From Prunus persica (taxonomy: Eukaryota; Streptophyta; Magnoliopsida; Rosales; Rosaceae), in the NCBI RefSeq assembly GCF_000346465.2, contig NC_034013.1, forward strand, positions 12,633,373-12,697,372: a DNA stretch of 64,000 nt, read 5' to 3'. Below are positions 1 through 13,057 of the stretch, piece after piece (position 1 is the stretch's first letter; each line of letters opens with the position of its first letter). The position numbers were made by a program, and so were the translations under genes. Under the pieces are notes generated by a model. It was not told the DNA's origin and did not search any database. It saw only the letters and a list, made by a program, of their open reading frames with translations.

Positions 1-862
1 TTCTTTGGTAGTGATCGTTGTAACTGAAAGTTGAAGTTTCTTAGCCAAGTTTGGAGGAGGGAAATGTATCTGTGTACGTTATGTTAACTGTAGACTTGTT
101 TTCCAAGTTTAATGTTTCTAAGCTATGAAGATATCATATTAATTAGCCTACTCACCTGCTATGTCTCTCTCTATTACAAATATGTGAAAAACTATATGTT
201 GTGTGTCCAATGTATATGTTGTTTCTGCTGTTGCGCGGCGGATTTGTATTGTACGTCTGAGTACATGTGCTTTCGGTTGCTGGATTGAGGATTTAGTCAT
301 TGTTGGAGTTGTGCGTGATTCTCTCCAAATCAATTCAATATATGTTGTGTTTGGTCACTGGAGAAGATGTGTTGTTTGCTCATCAATAATATACTATCAC
401 TTATTTTCAAATATATATATATATATATGTCGGCTTAATTGGAATCCTCTTCTATTATAGCATGTTTATGTAAAATATGTGTTTAGGAAAAATTATTGTA
501 CTTAACTATAATGAAAATGCTATATGGTGAATCTTTTTAGTAAACTATTTAAACATTGTTCTATACATGAAATAATGAACTAAAATCAACCCCAAGTAAT
601 AAGGGAATGAGAGAAACTGAGTTAGAATTAAGATGGGTCGCATTCTACTCTTCTAATGTGATCAATGAGCTGGTTTGACAAGAAGAACTAGTTCTTGATC
701 AGAGTGCTCGGTTAAGAGGAAATTGTGTCCTTTGTTTAACTACCATGCGGACCTTTGGATTTCGAAGATGCTAGCTCCATGACAAAGACTAATGAGTTTG
801 GATTGTCTCTATAGCCAGAATTTTAAATGGGTTTGCTAACGGCAGACTGTTCAGTTAATTAA

Positions 863-1421
863 GGTCCGTTTGATAACTATTTATTTATTTATTTTTTAAA
901 CTAAACTTGTTTGATAACTAATTCTAGTTTTCAATGAAACATAAAACTAAACAAAAGTTGTTTGGTAACTATTTTTAGTTTTCAGTTTTATGTGGAACTT
1001 GGAAATAGAATTTTTGGGGTCAAATTATGAATTTGAGATCATAGATGTATGTTACAAAGAGTTTGTAATATTTTTCGGTGAATTTTTTGGAATTAGGATG
1101 ATTTTTTTTTGGTAAATTTTGGATATGAAGGTCCCAAGATTTGGAGTGGGTCCGTGGCCAAATGCAAGAATCGAGTGGCCTGGTCCAAGTTTTGAGGTCC
1201 CAAATATCGAATTTTAGGAACCGGAGTGCATTTCCTTTGTGATGATGTAAAATTAGTGGATGAAAAATGACCAAAAAAGAAAAAGAAAAGGGAAAACACT
1301 TTCAAGTTGTTTTCCAAATTTGGGGTGATTTTGAAAACTAAAAACGAAATTAGTTACCAAACATAGTTCTAGTTTAAAAAAAAAAAAAAAAAAAAAAGAA
1401 ATGGTTATCAAACAACTCTCC
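863..1421. mobile_element. MITE-like element with imperfect TIRs and TAA flanks
   Basis: The left end (GGTCCGTTTGATAACTATT) and the reverse complement of the right end (GTTGTTTGATAACCATT) form an imperfect terminal inverted repeat. TAA lies on both sides (860-862 and 1422-1424). Internal copies of the motif TTGGTAACTA occur near both ends. There is no coding capacity. Three-base TAA flanks suggest a Tourist/PIF-Harbinger type, but the ends are not fully symmetrical, so a hAT-type MITE is possible. Confidence 0.5.
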
Positions 1422-1442
1422 TAAGTTTTTTGTTTTTGTGTT

Positions 1443-1552
1443 TCCACAAATGATATCCACTTTAATATAATCTAAATTACGGGAAGGTGAATTCGAACTC
1501 GAATGCAAAGTGGGGAGCATATTCGTTCTAACCAACTTGACTAAGCTCACGT
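1443..1552 (-). repeat. tRNA-like SINE fragment
   Basis: Read on the minus strand, the stretch carries an A-box-like motif (TAGTCAAGTTGGTTAGA) followed by a B-box-like motif (GAGTTCGAATT), spaced as in a tRNA-derived SINE head. It does not fold as a complete tRNA and has no normal acceptor stem, so it is not called as a tRNA gene. Similar heads occur at 23080-23168, 37795-37900 and 61334-61410. Confidence 0.4.
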
Positions 1553-4500
1553 ATATCTTTAGTTAATTAAGAAAAGTAGCATACAAATAATTAAATTAAG
1601 AAATGGTTGCCTTCTCACCAAGTTCCAAACTTTTGAGGTCGAGGATTGAACATTTTTTTCTAAATATAATACACAACTTCAATTGCCGAACAAAGCCAAA
1701 ATACACAGAAATGCATAACTTGTATAACCCATCAAAATTTTCCACCTTGGCATCAAAGAAAAAGAAGGCTTATATGTATTTTGAAAATTCAAAAATATCT
1801 AAAGGGTCGAAATGATTACGTATGATGTTCAGATTCATTGATCATGCATTGATGGAGACTTCACAAGACACACATAACACACCATGAAAGCGATCAAAGG
1901 ATCTAGATGGGTTAAAGTAGTATTAGTATACAAAGTACCTGAGATATTGAAAATGGATAATGAAAAACGTGTCTTTTTTGGGGAAGGCACATGTTCAAAT
2001 GATTTGTTGAGCCCAGATTGAATATGTACACCATATTATTGTCTAGGATGTTGAAAAGTTGCATGCTGTTACGTGGGAAACAAACACTTTCTATTAATGC
2101 CACGCGTGTTGAAATTCAAATTTGGCCTCATGGGCTGCTGCTAGCTCCTCCTCATGTGCATCACTGTTAAATACAGAACAAGATTGAAAGGGCTCGATTT
2201 AGAAATTGCCACTGATTTTTTTTGGTCGGTATCAAGTTTCATTAATAGAAAGGCAATATCAATTACACGATAGTGAAACTCAAAAAAAAAAAAAAAAAGG
2301 GTCTAAATAAATGCAACAGTAGACTCTCACTAGAATTAAAACTCAAACCGATATATCATACAACTAGCATAAAACAGGAGCTCAAAACTGACATTAAGCT
2401 AGGGTTCAAAATTGGCATAAAGTCATAGCCAACCAAAAGCCAAAGCATCGTTGCCGCTGATTTGGCATCCCAATTGCATATTTGATGATTCGACAGGCGG
2501 TTTTGTACGAGCAAGGTGAAATCATGAATTTTTACAAAGGTGGACAGACTTTTTCCTTTATTATGTGTGTGGGTGGCTTACTGACGCTTTATTGAAAGGT
2601 AATTGAACGTAATTAGTCAATTCTTGGTGAGGTGAGATGAACTAGTTTCAACAGATCGGGTGAATTTCCTACAAGTTAGCACAGAGTTTTCACTTTTCTA
2701 AAGGATTAGCACAAAGTTTTCACTCTTCTTAAGTGAAAAATTATCACCTTAAAGGTGATTCCCCCTTTGCCTACGGACTCAATCATTGAATGACACAAGC
2801 AACTTGGAGGCATTAGACTTTAATACACTCTATCTTCACTTAAAAAGTTGCACGTGTCAAAATCTGATAAGTTTTGAGTAACTATTTTTAGCCGCCCGAT
2901 CAATTTCAACAGTTGTGATTCATTGTTGCGGAAATCTTTTTGCTGGAAGGAGATAACACACTGTTCATTGACATTTACAGCAGCCAACCAAACATTTCAA
3001 TGCGTCCTTTCTCAAACCAAATAATATCATCTCACTTTTGCAGATTGTCGATTTTGTTTAAATTGGAATTTGAGAAAACCCCAGATGTAATGGGCTTGAA
3101 CAAATGGACTGAAATCAATATTGGAACCCACTTAGCCCAACTTTGATAAACTTTTCTGGGCCCTTGTTGTTGATCACCCAAAACTCCACCTGTCCATATC
3201 CATTAGGCTACTTCTTCCAGGCCCCATTTCTCCTCCACACTCCAATAGTATATTAATCCAAAAGAAAAAAAAATTTGAGTGTGTGCCTAAACCAACTTCT
3301 TTCTCCACCAATCCTTTTCTTACTTTAATACGCAGCTTAATTAGGCAGAAGTGGTACTCGCTTTTAATTTATATGTCTGCTTTTCCATCACTAGCCCCAA
3401 ATTGGTTAACAAATGGGATTCCTATCAGCATCATCTTTTTTCACAAAATGATATTTTAAATTACTCTAATGTACCATGATGGAATCGAGTTCAGGTGGAG
3501 GTAAGGAGAGAGACGGACACACCGGAATAACATACTGACCTAGCCCATACATCTAAGTTCAGATTCATAGTTTGATAACGTAAATATTTTATTCATATAT
3601 GCTATGAAATATGGTGGCAAAACAACATTCTCGATGAAACATAATTAGCATAAGGACATGCTTGGCATGATCATCTTAAGTTTTTTTCTTGCTAATTAAT
3701 GTCTATCACCTTCCCTTCTTAATTGCTATCAACCTGCATTATTTGTTTCTCTCAGTAGCTACAACTTGCAAATCCACAATGGCGACCCAGGCCGTCAGTT
3801 TAGTTGGTCCATGCTGATTTAAGCAACTACTGGCTTTATTAAGCTTATCAAATCAGAATTTTTTTAGTTTGAAGGTCACATCTCATATTTAGTGTTATTA
3901 ATTTACGAGTTATAATGTTATAAAATAAAATAAAATAATACACGTGTTATGATATGAGTACACTGATAAAAAATAAAATAAAAAAACTATATAGAACCTA
4001 CATACTCACATTGGTTCAATTCTTTGAGTTTCTTTCATCAGCAAGCAATTTAGGTCGTTTCTTTCACCAACCCTCATGAATAATAGCCGTGTGGACAAAA
4101 AACAACTATTTGCATCCTACGTTAGCCAACAGCCCACACTTTAGTACAATATTGGAAGAAACTTAACACCACTAATATCATGCGGGCATTATGCCGTCAA
4201 AGCTGGGTGACATTGCTCTTTACAAATCCTAGGCCACATACGTAAATGATATGTTGTTAGTTGTGTACGTGAAACATTGTTTATATTCTTTTTCTCTTTC
4301 TAAAAATGTATTGTTCATAAGCATTTAGCTATCTCACAATATAATATTCAGCATATACGGGAAATACTAGCTACATTCTCCTTCTACTTTCTTCCTTGAT
4401 GTTTTCATCCTACAATTTTTAGAAACGAGCAAATATATGAACCTAGTGTGTTTGATTAAACACTGAAGTAGCACGTTATTAATCAAATTGCTAAACGATT

Positions 4501-5803
4501 TTCAATTTAATTGATTTTTAGTATGAACAATCTTTAAAGGATGACCACAAAAATCATTCGATTTTGATTATCGATTATCATAAAAGATTGCCGAAGAAAT
4601 AGAAGGTACAAAGAAGTAGCTAGCATTCTCCTACTCATAAACCATAATACCAAGGTACGTCACGCCGTCAAAGTTGGGCAACTCTGCTATCTTACAAGAT
4701 TTCTCCCCATATCAAAAAAAATCCTGGCCCCAGAGGTCATGCTCATTTCAAACTCGATGAACAAGAGGTCAACATTGTGTACTTAAATTATTATGAACAT
4801 GTTTGTAGTTTGTTTTGGACTGTCGAAGACGTGTAGCATTCAGCCATTATTATGCCAACAATTAATATGACCTGGTATATATACCTAACAAAAAACCCAT
4901 GCATTTACTCATACAAAAACCACTTCTTTCTTTGTTTTTTAAGCAAGGCGTTAAAAGTTGACCAGCTGTTCACCGGCAAGAATTCAGTACAAAAATAAAC
5001 GTGTGGTGAGATTGAAATGATCAGAGTGGTTTGTACGTCGTGTTACATGAATTGCTACATAAGAGGTGCATTAAGTCTTCAAGCCACTTTCCACACCCAC
5101 CACCTTAGTTTAAGTGTGACATCTCTAGCTATATTCAATATTCGATGACTCTCACACAAAGCAAAGTACTGGTGGTTGTCAACTTGTCACTAGGTTTCTT
5201 TTCTTATATTAAATTTTATTTTAATTGCGTTGTAACAAAACTGGTGGTGGTCACAAGAAACTAGTTTGTTTCCGACATGTTCTTATATTATATTCTTCAA
5301 GATTTACCCATATTCGGCACATAATTACTTTGTATTTTTGTTTGTTCATCAATTATATACTATCACTTATTTTCAAAATATTATACGTACCCTTCAAAAA
5401 ATGACATTCATATGATTTAGGGGTGCATTTTCCATTATTTACCACATGAGAGAGAGATGAGACCAAGACAACAATAAAAACAAGGATTTTTACTGAATTT
5501 CATCTTATCTTTATCATATCATTAACTTGACATTTTATGACTTAGGTCTTAGGGCATTTGACAAACCCAACAACAATACACAGGCAACAATTTCCACAAG
5601 GTCTAGCTATGACTATAGCTGATTAAGCGCCATCTGAGACTTGGACAGTTGAAGAGGAAGAAAATTATAGCCTCCCATTATCTCATTTTTCCCAGGCTAC
5701 TTTTATATATCCACCTCTCTACCCCCCTATCGCTCTCTGCTAATTTCGAAAACTAACATATGCATATCACATCGACTTGACTTGAAGAGGGCTTATATTT
5801 TTC

Positions 5804-8378
5804 TTAACCACTTTTTGATGAATTTCTCCAAATCTTCTCAAGCTCTCTAGCAAACGCCTTCTGCCTCCCAATCACAATGGTGATGTGATCTTTCTTCTCG
5901 ATCACCTTCACGCGAGCCCGAGGGATTTTCGACTGCACATTGTAGCTGCACTCTACTGGGATTAGCTCGTCGTCTTTGCCGTGAAACACATTCACATCAC
6001 ATTTTAGATGGTCTCTCACAACGTCTAAGTATTTGTCCATCTTGCCGGCTGTGCCACATATAATGTTGTGCAGTGTGTGCCATGCTGCGTTGTGAGTGTG
6101 GCAGAAGAACCCTTCATACAAGAAAGTTCTGATCCTGCAGATTACCAACACAAAAAAACAAATTAATAATAACTAGATTAAATTTAATAAGTCAATTCAT
6201 TACGTACAAAAATAATAGATTCCATGTGCTGCCTTTTTTTTCTTCTTTTTTTGAAGCGTATGTATCATATGTACTCATTATATATCTATCAATCAATTTT
6301 ATCATAGATGGATGCCACCTATTTATATAAAAGATGTTATAATAAATGATTTTTATTGAATTTGCAGCAACATTTTCCGGCATAATAAATGACGAAACCA
6401 AATTAAGTTGGAGCTTCTAAGTCATCGGTCTCCATCGGTTGTGACTTTGGTCTCCTAAATAATTGACCCACGTCCCTCAGCAGCTGCGGGGAAGAAATTG
6501 AAAATTGACCTTCTCCCCTATTATTTTACATTTGAATTAAATTCTACACCAAAGTCATATCTAATGTACGACAACGTTTCATTGAGAATTTGTTAAGAAT
6601 TTCTAATCTTATTCGTTGCAGCGCATGTATGAAAAATATGTGATGTTACATATAAGAATTTCTAACCTCCCTCGAATAAATGCAAATGTTACAAAGTTAT
6701 GGACCCATGAGACATTGACTGGTTAATGCAAACACAAGCTGGACCTGGACCAGCTCAGCTGCCGTGGTATTTACTAATTGGAGATGATGGGTGGGTTAGG
6801 ATGTATCGGTTATCGTCACAGTGGACCAATCAATGCCGATGCGTACAAAAAAGGGTCCACAAGTACCGTTTTGAAAGCTTAGAAAATTAGTAATGGCATA
6901 AAAGAATAACGTGGTTTCGTGTGTCTAGAAATGGGCTTTGGTGGTTGGAAATGAAGCACAATATTCTACAAGGTGATGGTGAATTGATGAATTCAGTTGA
7001 AGAAAGTTACCTGTTTCTTGTCACAAGTTTGGTAAGAAATTCCACAATTCGGTGGTTCTTGCAAATCAGTAAACAAATAGTCCTTGAGATGTGCTCGTAC
7101 CAGCAAGCAATGGAGGCACCAAAGGCAATCACTGGCCACACCCGCCTTGGAGCCACCCTTCTCATCACATATTGTGTTGCTTGTTCACCCTTTGGTATTG
7201 GGTAATATGGCTGCCACGTCAAGGGTTCAAAAAATAGGGTTAAAGCCAATTAAACTTGTGGACAAATAAATGTACACTTTTATAAATGTGATCACATGAT
7301 ATGACGACAATTTTTGTGCTTATGTTTAAAACTACCATCTTCTAAAAAAGACGTGATTCTAAATATGATTAAGCATAACATTAGGACAAGAAAATTCAAA
7401 AATGTGGGTAAGGGTCATAATCAAGAGGTTGAACTTACAGGTGCAAGTAAGGTGAGGGACTTGATGGAGAGAGGGTGTTTAACAGCAAGAGCAAGGGCCA
7501 AAATGCAACCCAAAGAATGAGCCACAATGTGGAAGGATTTAACTTTGTTGGGTTCAAGCACAGATCTCTCTATCATCTCCAAATGCTCTCTGAGGGTATA
7601 CATGGAGTCAGTTGGCTTTGGGCTCCTCCCAAACCCCAACAGATCAATAGCAAAAAGCCTAAAACTTGATTTTGCAGCACTTGAAAAGTTTGGGAACAAT
7701 GTTTCAGTCCAAAATGCTGATGATGAAATAAACCCATGTATGAAAAGCACATTTTCTTGTGCCTTATAATCTGAAATGGCATGAAGAAATAAGTCACATA
7801 ATACAGATTTTGTGATATATATTTTGTGAAAAAGAGAAAATTATTTTACCTTTGGGTCCCTCAGTTCTAACATAGAGGGTTTCTTTGCTATTAGAGGTCC
7901 AAGAGGTACAAAATTTACAATCACAATCAGACCATCTTGGGATTGGATGGCATTGTTGGCCTCCAATCTTGCCTTGAAGCATTTCAACAATGGTGGAGTT
8001 GACAGTGAAAGTGGATCTCACAGTCCCTTTCTTGGTCTCCTTCATGGTCAGCTTTGAGACCTCAGACAAGAGGGAAGGCCTTGTGTAGAGAGTGTCTGAG
8101 ATCTCCTCAAGTTGCAGCTTGGTGGAGCTAAGGCACACAATTTTAGACTCACCTTGCTCAGAGACCAAGATTTTGCCACTGCTAGTAATGGCTTCTTTGG
8201 ATGAGGAGCAATAGCAAGGCTTCCATTCAGCTTCAATGAAAAAATCAGCAACTCTGTACAGAAAACAGAGGAGGAAATCCACAAGGTCTAGAACTGAGAA
8301 CACAATGAAGCTCACAGCCTCGTTTATGACCCTACCAACCAATGCCAAAGCAGATTTGGCCTTGCCTATGGAAGCCAT
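5804..8378 (-). CDS. BDG: BODYGUARD-type alpha/beta hydrolase (cuticle formation)
   Basis: Four exons (8378-7850, 7770-7439, 7210-7011, 6134-5804) with GT-AG borders give 463 residues. The start ATG at 8378 opens with MASIGKAKSAL, the usual BODYGUARD beginning; an in-frame upstream codon is not an ATG. A hydrophobic N-terminal stretch (about residues 15-55) is followed by an alpha/beta-hydrolase fold. This has an oxyanion HG (residues 188-189), a nucleophile elbow HSLG with Ser262, an acid in HGKDDE (Asp408/409) and His437 in KKDH. Length and motifs match the Arabidopsis BODYGUARD family. Family knowledge: these are epidermal, extracellular proteins needed for cutin/cuticle assembly; the exact reaction is debated. 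The GDSL lipase gene lies divergently 2.8 kb away, also a cell-surface lipid enzyme. No break or missing catalytic residue is seen. Confidence 0.93.
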
Positions 8379-10244
8379 ATAAGCTCTAAGACACACCAAC
8401 CCAAAATTGTATAAGTGGTGAAATAAGAGGCGGAGAGAAGAAGGGTTCCTATAGAAAATGCAATGTCATAGATATAATCGGGTTGCTTGGTCTCTCAAGA
8501 GCAATTAGCTGTAGCTGAGCTTCCTCTTCCTCCGCCTCTCTCTCTCTCTTAATAGAAAACCCAAATGCTTGAAATAAGAAGTGAAGGGCTAGAAGAATAA
8601 AAGGATGTGGGTCAAGGTCATGACTCTTCACTATCTACAAATGGCTGATGAAAGCAACCATGGGACGACCTTGTCCACTCCCCCCTAGCTAGGTTATAAG
8701 AAACCCATGTTACATTTGATTGAAGCGTGTGGGAGATTGAAGCGTGAGAGAGAGAGAGAGAGAGAGAGAGAGGGTTTGCAAATGCAATATTGACAATCCA
8801 AGTTATCAACAGATGGGAGTTAAATGTATTGATTGTTCATAAACATAGTTTGTTGGCCAAGATAAAAGGTAGGTGGTAGTTGAACCCCCCATGTATAGCA
8901 ACAAATTCTCCTCAGCAAAGATTTGGACTTACAAATAAAGCATACTTTTATATATCCACCTCTCTCTCCAAAGAAAAATTTGTTCTATAATTAATCAAAG
9001 ATATCGAAGGTCGACTAAGTTGTTTCTTCTTGGCATCACAAACCCAAAACCCGTGCCACAAGGAGAGGAAAAAGAAAAAGGATGGGCATATTGCTTGCCC
9101 ATGATAAATTCTAGGGTACAATTTTTTCTCATCCACTAGGTTACACCTCATCCTTTGCAGCTCAAAGTTGCCCAACTCATTAATGTCCCCTAAGACTTAT
9201 TTATTTTTTGTGGGAAAATGAACTGGTACTCCCAAACCTCTAATATTTATTGCAGGCTGCCTAGGCCACATGACTGCCTCCTAACCCAATAGACGACCAT
9301 TCTCCCTCCCACCGTTCCAACAAGGTCATTGAAAATTTTCTAGCATAATTAACTTTATTAATTGGTCATCCTGCGGACAAATTAAGATCCATAAGCATAA
9401 TACAAGACTTTTGAGTGGCGAATGGGTTTGTTCGTGTGGTTTTCGGTTTGAGTGATTTAAAGAGCTAATTGATTTCATTCATGACACCCTATTAGAATTC
9501 TTATAATAGAGGTAAGCCCCTCAAATATTTTTCAATGATCAATAAAATTTCTCTCATATCGCCGACATTCCCTTAGAAAAAAAAATCCACAACCATATAT
9601 ACAAGACTTTTGTTACTTTTCTATGCATGATAATTATTTGACGGTCGATGAAAACAATAAGGGAGCTAGCTAGCACCGGCACTGCATGGTTCATAATGAG
9701 GTCTACTTCTTGTGAACATCGGTTGAGATATCCTTTTCCGATGAAACCCACAAGTTGATTTATTGTTGGGAATGTTAGCAGTAGAGCAAATCAACATGCA
9801 TGTATGCATGCATGCTGGCTTGTCCAAATTTTACATCGATAGGTTGATCGATAAGGACACAAACACAGTACTAATAATCGTACTTTGGGAAGTTAATTAG
9901 AATTAACGTAGCTAAAGTGCTTAACATTAACTATGCATGGCTCTATTCATTTGGGAAAAGCTGGCTTGGAATATACTTGCTTAATTGGTCGGCTTAATTT
10001 ATTATTGTGTGATTTTGCTGTTAAAAAAAAGGAATAAAAAGAAAGAAACAGCTTTGCGACTTTTATATATATTATTCAAGCAAGTAAACTCCTAGTGAAC
10101 AATAAAAGTCAGGGAGTAAAACTTGCAATTTAAAACAAGCTTTGCGTCTGAATTTAAAGACAAACAGGTAGTCTAGCTAAATTATATTTCATCCCACAGA
10201 GTTTTTAGTTTCTAATCTACAAAGACTTTACAATTTGTGTCATG

Positions 10245-10247
<3 letters not shown>

Positions 10248-10291
<44 letters not shown>
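10248..10291. repeat. (GA)n microsatellite
   Basis: Uninterrupted GA dinucleotide run of about 44 bases, followed directly by a G-rich stretch. It lies about 0.9 kb upstream of the GDSL gene. Confidence 0.95.
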
Positions 10292-10300
<9 letters not shown>

Positions 10301-11143
10301 GTGGGAGTTTGCACTAGTTTATTATAGTCACTCGCTCACATATATAGGCGACTGATAATTGTTTATTGATATGAATATCTCATCATATCACACCAATTGA
10401 CAACTTATAGTTAACATTTTTGTGGATAACTAGCCTAATAATCAAAACACGGGGGGGTTGGGGTGTTGGGGGGAGGGGGGAGAGAGAGAGTGAATTAAAT
10501 TATAATGAATCAAGAAAAACTATCATGCGATATTCGGGTACGACATATCAGTAAAATGTGTGTACATGACAAACTATTTGGGGCTCTGTCATACATCGCA
10601 CGCACAGATCTTTTGATCGTTTTTAGCAATTAGCTTATGGTTCTTTGGAACTGTCTCGTTTGTGCAGATCTTCCAAAATATTCAATTATGAGAAACCCCA
10701 TTAAGGAAATAAAACAATTATTAATGACAGAGACCCCTATCAAGATTATACACAGATCAATATATATGTGCTAAAATACACAATAAGCCCAATACACAGA
10801 CTTGTTGTCACCTATAACCCCTTTAGCAGCGAATTTAATTCTGTACTTCACTTCTCTGCAGTAGCAGAGTCGGTGGTGAGAGCCCACCAAATCAATCAAA
10901 CCAGAAAATATTGTGACCCTTTGATACTTCTCTATCCCCGTCGTTCCCTTTTTATCTTTCTCATCTTCTTAAAAGTGACATGACGAGAAAGATAAAGAAA
11001 AATGAAATCAATGAAACGGGGCTAGGCTAGGCCAGCCAAGCCATGACCAATTCCAAATATATTGATGTCATGTAAAATCTCACACAGACCTTTTCAAAGA
11101 TTATGTTACCTGCTAAAGCAGGCCATGCAATTTATGCATCATC

Positions 11144-11150
11144 TATAAAA
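11144..11150 (+). promoter_or_regulatory. TATA box of the GDSL esterase/lipase gene
   Basis: TATAAAA, 49 bases upstream of the start ATG at 11199. A normal start site 30 bases downstream would leave a short 5' leader of roughly 20-25 bases. Confidence 0.55.
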
Positions 11151-11198
11151 ATAACCCATGTGAATTCTCAACCTTAAAACTTTTCTTCAATATTGGCA

Positions 11199-13057
11199 AT
11201 GGAGGCCCTTAAGATTTCTCAGTGTTTTCTGCTATGGTTTATGTGCTCAACTGTTCTGTTTTTGAATGCCTTGCAGCCCTGTTTTGCTTTCACTTCATTT
11301 GTGTTTGGAGATTCTTTGGTTGATGCAGGAAACAATGACTACATTTTCACGCTCTCAAAGGCAGATTCTCCTCCTTATGGCATTGATTTTAAGCCTTCTG
11401 GAGGACATCCCACCGGTCGATTCACAAATGGTCGAACCATTTCAGACATTGTAGGTAAATGCACTTAATGTTAATTTGCTTCCACCAACCCTAGCTTGAC
11501 TTGGTGCTCTCTTAGCTAATTTCTAAATAGTCATCAACTAATTCCTTCGGTCATTTAATGTTCTATGAAGCAACTCAATTATCCCAACATGAAAAAAAAT
11601 TAACAAGAAAAATAGGGTCTAAGAATTCATCAGAGTGCCTGAGTTTTAAATTGGGTCACAAGATTTTTATTTATTTTATTTTTGTACTTTTTTTATGTGT
11701 CACACATGATAATGCAGAAGCCATTAATTACCATTTATGCCATGCATGAAGATGATCTTTTTTTTCTTTTTCTTTTTTAAATGGGGCCCCATAATTTTTT
11801 TTAGAATTGACATTTTAAATTGGCGTTTGTTTGGTTTTGTTGACTAATCATAATAATTAGCCATTTTATTACTAATCGTAGCTAATTTGCATGGTGCAAT
11901 CAGGTCAAGCTTTTGGAGCCAAGTCATTTCCTCCACCTTATCTAGCACCAAACGCTCAAGCCAACTCAATCCTCGGAGGAATTAATTATGCTTCTGGAGC
12001 CTCTGGAATATTAGATGAAACGGGGGTTTTATTTGTAAGTAATTATAATTAGGAACTTTAATCACAACCCCATTTAAATTAATCTCACAGATTTGTTATT
12101 ATTATTGAACACAGATTGGAAGAGTTCCTCTGCGTGAGCAAGTAAATAATTTTGAGCACAGCAGAAGTTACATGGTGAAAGTAATGGGAGAGAAGAATAC
12201 AATGGAGTTTCTAAAGAAGGCAATCTTCTCAGTCACTATTGGATCCAATGATTTCCTCAACTATTTCCAACCAACCATACCTGTTTTTGGTAATGGCAAA
12301 GTCTCTCCTAACTTGTTCCAAGACTTCATGGTCTCTAACTTGACTATACATCTCAAGGTACAAACTTTAACCAATCATCTAATCAGAGCTTAATTAGCCC
12401 AAAATAAACAATAATTAAGCTTACGATTTTGATATCTCTTTGATCTAATTATGTATGTAAGTTTCTGTGTGAAGAGATTGCACTTGTTGGGAGCTAGAAA
12501 GTTCATTGTGGTAGGAGTTGGACCACTAGGATGCATACCCTTTATTCGTGCCATCAAATTATTACCTAGTGGACAGTGCTCTGCTGTGGTGAATGAGTTG
12601 ATCCAAGGCTACAATACCAAACTGAATGGGGTTTTGGATCAACTAAATCAAGAATTGGGTCCTGAAGCTATCTTTGTTTATGCAAATTCCTTTGATATCT
12701 TCATGAAGATTATAGGAAATTATCATCAATATGGTAACCAGCTTTCAAAACCAGAGCTACCCTTTAATTCATTTTATTGTCTTATGAAGTGAGTTTGATA
12801 ATTTTTTGGTTTTGCTAGGATTTGAGGATGCAAATGAGCCATGCTGTGGTGGGTACTTTCCACCATTTATTTGCTTCAAGAGCAGTGGTACAAACAGAAG
12901 CACTGCGTTGTGTGCCGATCGGTCGAAGTATGTGTTCTGGGATGCATATCATCCTACAGAAGCTGCAAATATGATCATAGCCAAGGGGTTACTTGACGGG
13001 GATGAAAGTGTTAGCTATCCCATTAACATCCGCGAGCTTTACAAATATAACTCCTAG
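11199..13057 (+). CDS. GDSL esterase/lipase (SGNH hydrolase, secreted)
   Basis: Five exons (11199-11454, 11904-12034, 12115-12357, 12475-12733, 12819-13057) join in frame to give 375 residues. The start is the ATG at 11199. A signal peptide (about residues 1-30) precedes block I, FVFGDSL, with catalytic Ser39. Block III is GSNDF (Asn174). Block [11 protein letters not shown], supplies Asp338 and His341, completing the catalytic set. The five-exon pattern and length are typical of plant GDSL lipases. Such enzymes hydrolyse or transfer acyl groups outside the cell; the substrate cannot be read from sequence. The closest Arabidopsis relative I recall is the At5g41890 type, which sits beside BODYGUARD2 (At5g41900), so the pairing with a BODYGUARD gene here may be ancestral. 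That recollection is not a search result. Confidence 0.93.

Larger units (their letters stand above)
1..5803. other. Gene-free intergenic DNA with repeat fragments
   Basis: No open reading frame here resembles a known protein and none has splice-supported extensions. The stretch is AT-rich. Recognisable contents are a MITE-like element (863-1421), a tRNA-like SINE fragment on the minus strand (about 1443-1552), a repeat shared with 59430-59540 (about 3440-3545) and several A/T homopolymers. The last part (5700-5803) lies just 3' of the BODYGUARD-type gene and probably holds its 3' untranslated region. Confidence 0.6.
8379..11198. other. Divergent intergenic region between BDG-like and GDSL genes
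   Basis: This holds the 5' flanks of the two divergent genes. It contains two GA microsatellites (8746-8773 and 10248-10291), a G-run stretch (10451-10480) and a TATA box for the GDSL gene (11144-11150). Small reading frames here have no family resemblance. Confidence 0.6.

Noticed and set aside
6921..7769. Forward-strand open frames
   Set aside because: They are antisense shadows of the BODYGUARD-type exons 2 and 3.
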